The translations under genes and the position numbers were made by a program. From positions 21,198,001 through 21,262,000 of the forward strand of contig OX344757.2 of assembly GCA_947034885.2 (NCBI GenBank): a DNA stretch of 64,000 nucleotides, given 5' to 3'. Numbering within the stretch: the stretch's first letter is position 1; the number at the start of each line of letters is the position of its first letter. Source of the DNA: Thuidium tamariscinum. Its lineage: Eukaryota > Streptophyta > Bryopsida > Hypnales > Thuidiaceae. The notes under the pieces were generated by a model. That model worked only from the letters and a program-made list of their open reading frames with translations. It was not told where the DNA came from and ran no database searches. Shown in pieces: positions 36,291-47,087 of the stretch.

Positions 36291-38614
36291 ATCAAATTTC
36301 GGTAAAATCAATCCGTAAAATCAATTTCGGTAATTTCGATAATTGATTTCACATTAGGACGGCAATGGCACGTTGGTCTCACAGTGGCAACTAGGTACCA
36401 CACTCTGCAAATACACTTCAATAATTGCCTTCAGGAAGACGCTTCCTCACCGTACCACTTGGATGTTCACGTAGGATCGGGAAATAAGGGAAGGCACCGG
36501 TCTGTGCGCTTCTTTAAACATTTTTGGATTACTTATAAATTTCCAAAGGCGCTAGGTTATAGATTTGTATTTACGACTCTAGGTCTTGTATGAACCATTC
36601 ACTTGCAGTTCTTGGAAAAAAAATGTTGTATTTATAATAAACATAGGGTATAAAGAATGAACACCCAAAAAATTTTCAACCAAAATATAGGGTATATGAA
36701 ATAGGCAAGTTTTAGAAATTTAGGTAAAAAAAGCCCCCCATAAATTACAAAAAACTTACCTAAATAGCCTACACATAATAGGGGCTTGTTCGCACGTGAT
36801 CAACAGAGTTCCTAAATAGTGCACACCCCGAGCTAGGGACTAAAATTACAAAAGTAGTTAGGGGGTTAGTGGACTAAAATTATAAAAGTAATAAAGGGGT
36901 TAGTATAGAAGTAGTTTAGGGGGTTAGTATAGAAAGTAGTTTAAGAAGTGAGTTTTAAATAGAATACAATTAGAAAAGGTAGTTTAAGGGGATAATTTGA
37001 AGGGGGGAAAACGAATTGAGGATTAAGGCCCAACTACTTTGATCGACGGGGAGCTATGGAGGTGGTATGGAATGGAGAAGGCTTGGCGTGGGCCACACAC
37101 GGAATGGAGGTAGGCTTCTAACTTCACTCTTTTGAACTAAGTGGCTTATGCAATTATGAATCAATTAATAGGAAGAGGGTAGCGTCCTAATTAAAATTAA
37201 GGGCCAACAATTAGCAAGTACAAATAGAAAGACAACCATAGAATAGAGTAGAATAACTATAGAAAGATAGATACACAACTATAGAATAGAGTAGAATAAC
37301 CATAGAAGGATAAATACCCAACCGTAGAGTAGAACCCCAAAATACATAAAGTAGAAGTAGGACAAAAGGATCAAATATGTAATCATAGAGTAGAGCCCTA
37401 AAATACATAAAGTAGAAGTAGAAGAACGTAATACATAGAAGTAGAATAAAAGGAACAAATACGTAACCATAGAGTAGAGGGATAAATACCCAACTATAGA
37501 GTAGAACCCGAAAATATATAAGGTAGAAGTAGAACGTAATACAGAGGAGTAGAATGAAAGGAACAAATATGTGAGCATAGAGTGGAGGAACATTACACGT
37601 AGAGGTAGAATATGAGGATCCAATACCTAGAGATAAAATAGGAAGGGAAATACGCACAAGTAAAGTAGGGGGAATTACCTAGAATTAGAATAGGGAGGTA
37701 AGTACAACGAAACAAAGTTAAGGGGGTAAAATATGTAGGATAAAATAGGAAGGAACAATCACTTAAAAGAGAGCAAAGCAAGCCAAACACCTAAGTTAGG
37801 GTAGGAAAAATGTTCTAGGTAGAACAACTTATGCTTTAAAATAGGTAGGATAGCAAAATATCCATTGCTTGGAAGGCACAGTGAATTTGACGTTTAGACA
37901 CCCATAGGAGTTAGTTTATAATAGAACCTGGTTGTGATTGCTTAATTTCAAAGGTGGAAATAAAGCGCCCATAGGGGTTTCAAGTCCCCAAGGGTGTAAA
38001 AATCCAAGCAAAACTATTAAAGGCTTATTAGCATTACAAGCCAAGAAAATTCAGCATAACTTGGGCCCAATAGTACTCCCCTTAAAACGTGGAAAGTGAG
38101 AAAGAGAGAGAATGAGGGGAGAATAGCAACCCCTTTTATACCCAAAAAGTAACATTCACCCCCCCTTAATCTACTAAGAAAAACTAGATTGGAAAATAAA
38201 GATGGGCCATACATGTGACTACTCTCCAAATCTAATTATCTACTTAGATTTGAATTATGAATTCAAATCTCATCTAACCCTTACAAAAACTTGTAATCTA
38301 CCTACTTTTGTCTTCCCAAAATCTATAAGTTCTCACATAGGACTTGTTTGTATGTGTTTCCACCTACTTTTTATTTTCATTCAAATTTACTTACACCCAA
38401 GTACTTGGGCTTACATCTTTTTGTTTTTCAATATATACTTTGCTTCCACGTACTTCCAAAGTTCCCCTCATTTTCCCAATATGTTCCCCACAACCATTGG
38501 AGGTAAAATCTCCTAATTTCACATTAGGGGACCCTAAACCCCATTTTCTCCAATGTGTGCTATCCTTAAATACTAACTTTTGGAGTTTGACTCCAAATCT
38601 CAAATGGAATGCGT

Positions 38615-38852
38615 CAATAGATTTTTTTCTACTAGTAACAAGACTGCAAGTTCCCGACTGTAGGAACGCTGGGGAACGTTGCCATGTCTGCGATCTGATG
38701 TGGCCGAGAGACTGCCACGTCAAATTTTAATAATTAAATAATTAAGATTTTTTTTTAATATAAATAATAATAAATTATTATTTTATTATTTTGACTATTC
38801 CCAGAATTGGGAACGAGCCTGAAACGGTCTTCTAATCTCTGAAAAAACATCT
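38615..38852. mobile_element. MITE (hAT/Mutator-like) inside the outer LTR
   Basis: The 238-bp insert is flanked by the direct repeat AATGCGT (38608-38614 and 38853-38859). The inner LTR lacks the insert at the corresponding point (near 33285). Its ends TAGATTTTTTTC and the inverse of AGATGTTTTTTC are imperfect inverted repeats. Internal blocks (GAGAGACTGCCACGTC, CCTGAAACGGTCT) are shared with the element at 43579-43940. Confidence 0.75.
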
Positions 38853-39949
38853 AATGCGTTGGATCCGGAAGGCCATAATTAGCCAAGCGGAAACCCCTTA
38901 CCCTTACACTATGCTCTAAATCTCAACGAAACCTACTATAGGTTGGGGTCTAAGTTGGGGAAAATCCCAACTTTTGGAATTTGACTTTTTGGACCCCATT
39001 CCTTCATTGGGCTTTTAGGTAGGTAGCGGGAGGTAGGAATAGACCTAAGGTAGGTTTCAATCAAATGTCGTACGCTCCCAATACACCAGTCAACTTTCAA
39101 TACCGTTGATTAATACGCTAATTGTCGGGGGAGTTCGCCGGTTCGGGGTCTTCTACCTATCGAAATGCCATGAAACTTGGGGTAATGCTTTGTTGGTGTG
39201 AGACCGCCTAACCAAATTTTTAGTGGAATTTTACCGCACCTTGAAATATTCTTACAAATTTCCACCCAAAGACTACCACGGTTGACCGCCTAGGAAAATG
39301 GCTAATTAATATTGGAAAATATCCAAACTTCGGAGGGGACCTCCCATGGGATCCCTCCATGTGTATGTGAGCTCACATCCCTATTGCATATACCAGAAAA
39401 TAAGGAATCGTTAGGTACCTGCAATTCATGGTTAGTATTTATTCCGTACCCTCTTTGATACTATGGGGAGGTAGGGTCTCACCCTAGATTCCCCTATCCG
39501 TAACTTACCTAACCCAATGTGACCTCTACAAGCTCATTATCCTATTTTCTTACATTTCACTCCAATCGTTGTCAGTTTATCCAAACTAAAAATCAATTGG
39601 AACACAAACTCACACAAACCCCTTCTATTGACTAAATATTGTATTGGTATGTAGGATGCCAATATTGGTACTATATTCTTTTGTGGGTTTATTGTACCTA
39701 TTTGTGCATTGGATTATGTAGGAATCCAAAAATAGAACCTGTCAGTCCCCAGTGACGAATTGGGGGCTCACAATATAGAATGGCCAAAACTCTTCAAAAT
39801 TCTTGAAATGCATGTTGGCCACATGATAATTGACTTTTTACATTCTTGCTTGTATATTCACAAAAGAGAAGAGAGTCAATTTCTCAAACCTAATAAAGAG
39901 AAGAAAATATTTAGTACAATGAATTTAAATGAGAAGTTATGGCGAACAT

Positions 39950-40031
39950 CGTTGTTGACATAAAAACACATGTTGCTACATTGGATGTCACCTACAATCC
40001 ATCACCCAAAACATGGGTTTTTTTTATAGTG
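39950..40031 (-). mobile_element. Right part of a CACTA-type MITE
   Basis: The end CCCAAAACATGGG...TATAGTG (ending 40031) and the preceding 80 bp match the reverse complement of 13957-14035. No opposite end is visible on its left. It is a partial copy. Confidence 0.6.
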
Positions 40032-40207
40032 GATGTAGCTTTTTAAAATTCAAAATATTTCTATAAACAATTACTTCTCATGGTATAGGCCATTGCCTCA
40101 TTGTCTATAAACAACTTCTTCGCATGAAGAGACCATTACTTCCCATGAAGAGACCATGGTTTCTTAAATTCTAACTATTCAAGATTTGGTATACAACGTT
40201 GATTTCT

Positions 40208-40670
40208 ACAAGTACTGTCCAATGATGGAATTCACCGCTCTGAAGCCCAATACTACTCAACACAAAACCTGAATTGTAAAAGTCAAGTAGAAGAAAGAAA
40301 GAACTTGCACTACGGAGAGGAGCGGAGAAGGAGTAATGGCTATGGTGAAGGAGGATGGCATTGCTTGTCGAGAGTTTAGGCCTTGAACCACCATTGCCAT
40401 AATCTTTTGAGGCAAGAGCACTCAGATAGTAACGACAGAAATTCCTGAGTGCCGTGTGCCACACTCTACTTTAGGCAAGCCAAGCCAGACTCCATCGACA
40501 ACAACAACGTTGTCTTCAAAGTATAATATTAGCAAGCAACAAAGGAAGCGACGGCTATGGCGGAAGAAGCCCGGCAAGGGCATCGTCTACAATTCATAAC
40601 TCATGGTTTTTTGTATAGTAGGACGCCCTCACACGAGTGCTTCCCACTGTGTGAGGGCGTCTTTCTATAC
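40208..40670 (-). pseudogene. Duplicated CRR7 promoter, exon 1 and part of intron 1
   Basis: This block aligns along its length with 24715-25164. It contains part of intron 1, exon 1 (40394-40305, starting MVVQGLNSRQAMPSS), the 5' leader and the upstream hairpin. The original CRR7 exon end GCAG/GTTC has become GCAA/GTTC. Exons 2-4 are absent, so no CRR7 protein can be made. Similarity stops at the hairpin on one side and inside intron 1 on the other. It is a DNA-level duplication, because intron sequence is kept. Confidence 0.85.
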
Positions 40671-40814
40671 AAAATAGCTCCAATCCTTTTGCAATGACTT
40701 TAACAATGAATTATTTGATTGCATTTTGTAAAATTCATTTTTTTAAAATGTAACTCCATCCCAAGAGAGAAATGATTGATTGGTATGGTCTAAACTATTT
40801 ATCACAAAGACATA

Positions 40815-41393
40815 CTCCCTCTGTTCAACTAAAAACCTTGTCAAATCCCTCCTCTTGAGGGATTAATTGTAATTTTAGTCATAGTGCCAACAATGCATGC
40901 ATTCAAGAACAAGAATCCTATCCCTTAAAATCTATGCAAAATCTTTAGCTTAGGAACTATCATTTAAACATTCAAAATCTATGCATAAAGTATGATTTTG
41001 ACCATAGTATATAAAATTACTCATTTTGTCATTTTAGATTCTTTGAAGGGTGGTGACAAGACAAGGATTCCTTAAAACATGTTCCCTAATCTAAATATTT
41101 ACAATAAAGAAATCTAGTCTACTTTATGATCAAATTTTCATAGTGGTGAAAGTAGTCATTAAATGCACTATCAACATTAGTATTTAAAAGATCAATGAGT
41201 ACAATGTATTTCATGTGGGTAACACCAAGCTAGCTTGCAAATCCAATGGAATGCTCCTAGATTGTTTCACTTGCCCCTACAAGGTCATTCAATACAACCA
41301 ACACTTCCTACATGGTCGAAATTTTAAAAATAGAACTTTTTAGTCAAACAACAATTCTATGTGATTTGGAGGTTTTTAGTAGAGCAAAGGGAG
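40815..41393. mobile_element. Stowaway-like (Tc1/mariner) non-autonomous element
   Basis: The ends are CTCCCTCTGTTCAACTAAAA and the inverse of CTCCCTTTGCTCTACTAAAA. The TA target duplication is at 40813-40814 and 41394-41395. CTCCCTC(C/T)GTTC is the classic Stowaway terminus. At 579 bp it is longer than most Stowaway MITEs. No transposase is seen. Confidence 0.85.
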
Positions 41394-41395
41394 TA

Positions 41396-42690
41396 CTACT
41401 CAACATCAATTTTAGTTGTAATGTTGTAGCATTAATGATGTTCAATGGTGGCATTGTTAGATTTGACATTCTTATTTTCATGGGAACTAATTGTCCTCCC
41501 ATAATCCCATATATAATAATCTTTTTGATGCAAAGCCTATTCAAGTGACTCTAATATCACCTACCCTAATTAAGAGAGACTTTGTGCTATTTAAAAGATA
41601 GCAACTTATTCTTGATCAACTCCCATTTTCAATCAATAGGTTTTTTTCTTTATGTGAAGTTGTGGTGTAGTTCTCATAGCAATTGTAGCACATTATGATT
41701 GGTTTCAAGGCTCTTGTAAATGCAACTAGACCTTGGTTGGTTTTGCTATCAACCTATATCACTATTATAGGTAAAAAAAGAATCTTCTACTAAAAAATTA
41801 TTAGTAATTACAATTTGTGTAATGAAATTGTAAAAAAATATGTCATCCTTCTAGATTATATTCTATACATGAAAAAGGATTTGCATTCAAGAAAGCTACA
41901 TTCTACATATGTGTAATTGCTTAAGTAGTTGGAAATGGGTGAAATACTCTAGAGGTTGTTTTGGTTATAGATTGGCAGAAATCTAAAGCGTATTCACATT
42001 AGATGGTACATCTTTGAACTCTAAAAGTTTACAGCCCTATCATGAAGGAATTTAGCCAAAGATAATTGCATTCTTTTGTCAAAAGGCACAATCATTGTAT
42101 TTTATAATTTATTTTTAAAAATCATTCATAGGACACTTTTTGGATGTGCAACCAATTCCAAATAAATCTTGTTTATCTTAAAATAATTCAAATCTACTAT
42201 GAAAGTAGTTGACAAAAATTTATAAGACTTGTAGAATCATTGATAAAATCTTCATTTCTATATTGTTTTGACTTTGTATCCTTATGGGGTTAATCCATAA
42301 ACATTTCACACTCCATTTATGTATGAAGTACAAAGTGCTTTATGGGAATATTTCCTTCCAATAACTTCTTATCCAAAAGACATACATTAGGTTATTGATA
42401 GAAAAATAGTTAAATTACAATATAAATCAATAAAATAATATATATACCAATGTACATTATGAGATACATGTGGAGGCTAGGGAGAGAAGGAGAGGGAGAA
42501 GGAGAAGACATACATAGATTTAAATGTATGTCAAATTAGTGATGAAAACAAATTGTTAATGCGGATTACAACACTATCATCATACGCATTTGGATACTCA
42601 CCAAGAGGGTCTAGCATTGCAAATACAAAAGTGAGGTTTGCTATTTTCTAGGCTTGTTTTTTCATGAAACTCAGCTTCTCATTCTCATTT
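41396..42690. other. AT-rich spacer
   Basis: No gene is recognisable. A purine-rich tract (GGAGAGGGAGAAGGAGAAG) lies near 42488. Confidence 0.5.
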
Positions 42691-42691
42691 A

Positions 42692-42959
42692 CTAGAGCGG
42701 TTGCGGCATCAAGAATGGAGAATCGGGGAAGTTAATGTGGTGCAACTTATTGTAGTAATGGAAGACTGTGTCTACCATACAAACAACCTCCTCTTCCGAC
42801 TTGAATATATTGAACGAGACTTTGTGCTCGGTATTCGTAACTTGTGACTTAGGTTTCCGCCAACCATTTTTTGCGGTCGTCACAATAACATGCCCCGTTA
42901 ATCTCGTCACTTGCATCCGAGATTGTAGTTTCTATATTTCTGCATGTAGCCATGGCTAG
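42692..42959 (-). pseudogene. Broken AP2/ERF DNA-binding domain
   Basis: On the minus strand one frame reads GACYCDDRKKWLAET and then a stop. The next frame continues VSFNIFKSEEEVV...NKLHHINFP. Together these resemble the first and second halves of an AP2/ERF domain (RKWxAE, then FxTEEEAA..YD and NFP). The halves are in different frames, so the domain is broken by at least one indel. No flanking exons are recognised. The identity rests on short motifs and is tentative. Confidence 0.45.
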
Positions 42960-43275
42960 TTCTTGGATTTTTGGTGTGCGATGTTTTGATAAAAAAAACC
43001 CGGCCAATTGTAAATGAAATTTAGACTACACCTATGGACTATATTAAGTTTAAACACCCAATTCTCCACATGACAATTGAGTGTCGCAATGTCACTAGTA
43101 TCATACACCTTGTCCATCCAAATAGGAAGCCCACAAGTACAATTTCTGCACTAAAACTTGCCTACAAAGCTCATCCAAGTGGTATTGAATCAAAAGATTT
43201 AGGGTTTGTCAATTTATATCTGGATTTGTGAGTATATTGATGCTTTCAATTAGATTTTAGTGAAATGAAATGCTT
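42960..43275. other. Short AT-rich spacer
   Basis: No gene or repeat is recognised. Confidence 0.5.
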
Positions 43276-44013
43276 CATTAGAGAAAATATGGACTCTCCA
43301 GAGGGCCGCTAGGGTTTGACAAACCAGTCTATATACACAGTCCTATGGAGCTACAAAAAGGGCGGAATCTCTAACAGAGGTGCGTGACAGAGGTGCGTCA
43401 GCTTGTGTGAATATCTTGGGTATGTATGAGTTTCTTGCCTTTTTTAATTCCTAATCTGTCAGTGAAGGGTAACTATCACATGCTCCTCCATTTAACTAAT
43501 GGTTCTTTGCAATTCAATGCATTGACAATTGCAAAACTGACATGAACGACAATAGGGGAAAAACATTTGTGAAGGGGACATAAGAGGATTTTCAGCTGCA
43601 GTAAGAGACTGCGAGTTCCCAGACCCTGGGAACGCATTGGGAACTCTGAGAACGCGATGCTGATGTGGTCGAGCGACTGCCACGTCGGAAAAAATTATTT
43701 TTTTATTAATTTTAATTAAATATTAAATATTTTTAAAATATTTTTTTGAAAAAAAAAAAATTTTTAAATCATTTTTTCTCTCTTTAATACATTCTGAAGT
43801 TTTTTGAAAATTTTTTTTTTTTTTTTTTTTTTTGCAAAATTCAAAAATTCAGACCAGCAGGGTGCTGGTCTGCAACAGTGGGAACAATTTCGGGGAACAC
43901 CCCTGAAACGGTCTCTTGGGGGCCCAGAAATCCTCTTATGAATAAATGTTATCGAAAGGGTCCCCTCCGGCACTTCTTAGCGGCTCTCCAGATAATCCAT
44001 ATTTTCTCTAATG
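43276..44013. mobile_element. Inverted-repeat DNA element hosting a nested MITE
   Basis: The left end CATTAGAGAAAATATGGA...GGGCCGCTAG is the inverse of the right end CTTAGCGGCTC...TCCATATTTTCTCTAATG. The inverted repeats are about 36 bp and imperfect. The interior is mostly taken up by the element at 43579-43940. No transposase or certain target duplication is seen. Confidence 0.7.
43579..43940. mobile_element. MITE related to the one at 38615-38852
   Basis: The ends are CATAAGAGGATTT and its inverse AAATCCTCTTATG. Internal blocks GACTGCCACGTC, GGGAAC and CCTGAAACGGTCTC are shared with 38615-38852. A 25-base T tract lies near 43809-43833. Confidence 0.65.
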
Positions 44014-45544
44014 TATGAATTTTGAGCAAGGAATTTTGTATTAGAGTGTATTTGAAGTTTTGAATGTCGAAATTTTATAATAGTCATATTATTATTATTA
44101 TTTAGTTGTCTTTGTTATTCTTGTTGTTAATGCTTTTTAATTCACCTATTTTTGTATTTATGATGCTTTAATTCTTCTTTCTTTGTGGACAATTTAGGAG
44201 TCCAAAGGAAAAAATAGAGGAAAAAGAGACATGAGATTAAAGACAAAGTTGTTGAAGAAATAAGGGTTTTGGATTGAATATAAAAGTTTTACATTCATTA
44301 GAAAAATGAACGGTGTACTCTTTTAAAATATATGTAAAACTCTTACAACCAATGGAAAAATGACACACGTAAATTTTTGGAAATCATGTATCATTTTCAT
44401 TGTTTTTGATATGGTTTCAACTATGCCTTCAAAAGAGGTAGTAACTGCCTGCCTACTTAACAAATTCTTATTAGAAATAAACAATGTATGAAGAAGAAAT
44501 AGGTTGTTTAAGTCAATTTTAATCCAAATAAATGTCTAAAAAAATGAACTTTGAATGTTTTCCTAAAAATTAAAATACCTTGGTGTGACATGCAAATTTC
44601 ACTACAATAAATAGACTTTAAGGAACATCTTACACAATAAATTTGATCAAAAATAAAGATTGATTAAAGGAAATACAAGCCTTGAAAGTTGCAACTATCA
44701 AAAATGAACTTTGGTAAATTAAAATCAAATCCATAAACTTTAAATAGCTCCCAAAAAATTGGTTTAATATGAAAATTTTACTACACAATCCAAAACAAAG
44801 AGTACAAATTTTCCAACAAATTTCATTAAATTTGGACCTTGGATGCATCAACTGCAACACTTCAAGTTGAACTTTCAAACTATGTGGTCACTTTTGGTCA
44901 CTTGGCTCACTTGGATCACTTAAGGTTTATCTTTATTTGAGACACTCATACAATTAAAATTCATCCAACAATAATACGCAATATAATTTTGTTTTTTAGC
45001 ATATTTGATTTGTTTTCAATATTCCTTGTTTGCTTTCAAAAATAGCTATCTATTTTCAAGAATTCAAAATTTAAGATTAAAACACTAAAAATTCTTGATG
45101 TTTTGCAAGATTTCCATATTAAGATGCACCCATCGTTCACTCACCCAAAAAATGTATGCAAGATTACACAATATGCAAATTGTTGCTTTTAGGTTTAAGG
45201 AAATAATAGAAAATAACTTATTATAGAAAGAGACAAAGAAGACAAGGATAAGGGTATGGAAGGTAAAGGTAAATCCAAAACTTCTTCCAACTAAGAATAA
45301 AGCTCCTACCATCTCTATTGGGTAGACATGCAAACTTGACATTTGTGTACCAAATTTTATAATACACTAAATAATGTGACTTTATCGTCTCATTCCCAAA
45401 AATGAAATGTTGAATATGGAAGTACAGAAATGGCATTTTACTTCATTTCATTTATTTTTGGGCAATATAAAAGTTATCTTTAGTGAAATGATAGAAGATA
45501 TTTTAATTGATAATCATAGACAAAAGATTTATTCTTTTGACATT
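44014..45544. other. AT-rich spacer
   Basis: No gene is supported. Small ORFs lack domains and are compositionally like the surrounding DNA. Confidence 0.5.
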
Positions 45545-46276
45545 GGGTCATTGCAAGAAACACCTGTCCTATTTCATGTTACAATTTGAACCACTTTTTT
45601 GTTGTCTACAATAACTTTTGGAGATTAAGTCCAATGAAAATGAAATTTTTATTGAACATACCTAACTTGAAGTTTATTAGATCCCTTATTTTTCAGAAAT
45701 TAAAAAAAATCATTTTATATTTATAAAAACATTTTTGTTGAGCGTCACAAAATTACGTTTATGGTTATCATTACGTTCGCAATGTCTAAATTTAATGATT
45801 TCAAGACGAAACTTTCATGGTCTATTTGCATAGGTGTAAAACCTATGAATTCCAAAAAAAAATCTAAAAATATGTTTTTTTATGTCCTCCACATGAGTAC
45901 AAATTTTTTTTTGTGGCACGCAATTTTTGAACATTGATGATGGTTCTAAGATCGTTCCTTTGGTCAAATCTCATCGAAATCAACTTTCCTCAAATGGCCA
46001 ATTTTTATTTTTTCTTAAAATTGATTTTCCTATTTTTTACAAATTAAAATGTCGAAGTACTAATTTTCATGAGATTTTGCACTTTTCTGGATTTCCTACT
46101 TAGAGATTTTTCCTATGCTTTTCCTTTCTAGGGTATATTCTTCGTAAAGGTTTATACATGAAACATATTTTTCACTTTTTTTAAAACTTGTTTTTCTAAT
46201 TTTAAAGTACTCCTGAAAAAAAAAGACTACGTTGCAAAACGCTACGCTTTTTGGTAGGTGTTTCTTGCAACGACCC
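45545..46276. mobile_element. Inverted-repeat element GGGTC(A/G)TTGCAAGAAACACC
   Basis: The 732-bp element has 20-bp ends GGGTCATTGCAAGAAACACC and the inverse of GGGTCGTTGCAAGAAACACC. CATT repeats directly on both sides (45541-45544 and 46277-46280). A related single end lies at 28835. There is no coding region. A 4-bp duplication does not fit the common plant superfamilies well. Confidence 0.7.
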
Positions 46277-47087
46277 CATTATGTATTGCCATTCAAAAAC
46301 AATGATACCACCCAAAGATTTTGTAGCAATTTAGCAATTTCACATATGCCAAAAAGCAAATAACAAGTCTTCAATGATTATTTAGTATTAAATTTAATCA
46401 AAAAAATTAGATGTATTGTAATATATTTGGATTTTGTAAGTACTAAAGCTATGAGTTCAATACAAAAATCTAGGTTTTCACTAAAACTAAACTATTTCAA
46501 GGAATAGAGGAAATTGTTCAAACAAAAATGAGTATAATGAATCTCATGGTAGAAAGATCTTCAACAGTGATAAGTTGTTGGAAGATCTTCCTTTAATCAT
46601 TTATGTCAAAGTGATTTCAAGATGTTTATGTGACTATTCAAAATAAATGATCTCAACTTTGCAACAATGAAATGAATGGAGAGGCTTTCTATAAATTAAC
46701 CTAGTAATTGTCATCTTTCCATTACACTTCTTCTGGTAGTCTTTGATTGATATCAAGATTATTGATAAAATTTACTCTTATTGGAAACTAAGTGAAAAAT
46801 AAACTATCTGAGGTTGCAATCAAGATGCCATGTATTGAAAGTGCAATGTCAATTTTGTAAATAATTTTCATCTTTAATATGTGAAGAAAATGAAATTTTC
46901 ATTCACTAAGAAAAATTCTTTTATTATTATCATAACAATGCATGCCAAAATCAAGAGTTTATAGAAAAAATAAATATGCATTTTGAAATAATTTTTGAAT
47001 ATTTAAAACAAAATTAAAACAAAATTATGTCATCTAAATTGTACACCAACCTATTTCTAACAATATCAACACTAATAATTTATCTTT
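46277..47087. other. 3' flank of the cyclophilin gene
   Basis: AT-rich, with no recognisable feature. The part near 47087 is presumably 3'UTR. Confidence 0.5.

Larger units (their letters stand above)
34679..36800. mobile_element. Probable insertion inside the inner LTR
   Basis: The borders carry the inverted motif GTGCGAACAA (34688-34697) and its complement TTGTTCGCAC (36786-36795). Removing about 2.1 kb between them makes the inner LTR similar in length to the outer one. The insert holds the GTTATTGC microsatellite and the palindromic GTGCTTGAG array. No transposase or clear target duplication is seen, so the class is unknown. Confidence 0.45.
32365..37973 (+). mobile_element. Long solo LTR (inner), inserted into the outer LTR
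   Basis: The element starts TGTGAGCCTCC and ends GCGCCCATA. The 5-bp duplication GGGGT lies on both sides (32360-32364 and 37974-37978). A TATAAAAGG box is at 33770-33778, about 1.4 kb from the start, followed by a CT-rich leader. It is of the same family as the outer copy but in the opposite orientation. This creates long inverted repeats, for example about 31985-32360 against 33990-34370. No coding region is seen. An inner stretch (about 34679-36800) seems to be a further insertion. It is younger than the outer LTR. Confidence 0.75.
29608..39772 (-). mobile_element. Long solo LTR (outer), interrupted by nested elements
   Basis: In minus orientation the element begins TGTGAGCCCCC (39772) and ends at 29608 as the complement of TGTGGGTGCTTTATTCC. 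The flanks carry a 5-bp duplication, ACATA/ATATA (29603-29607 and 39773-39777, one mismatch). A TATAAAAGG promoter box lies at 38132-38140, about 1.4 kb from the start once a MITE is subtracted. No protein-coding part of a retrotransposon is seen. The two ends do not repeat each other, so it reads as one LTR and not a whole element. It contains the inner LTR (32365-37973), a TTAA element (31020-31950) and a MITE (38615-38852). The family is not determinable. It is older than everything inside it. Confidence 0.7.

Noticed and set aside
43809-43833. Poly(T)/poly(A) tract as the tail of a retroposon
   Set aside because: It lies in the middle of an inverted-repeat element, and no retroposon body or target duplication abuts it.
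44600-44640. CACTACAATAAA as another CACTA-type MITE end
   Set aside because: No inverse end or target duplication was found nearby, and the match is too short.
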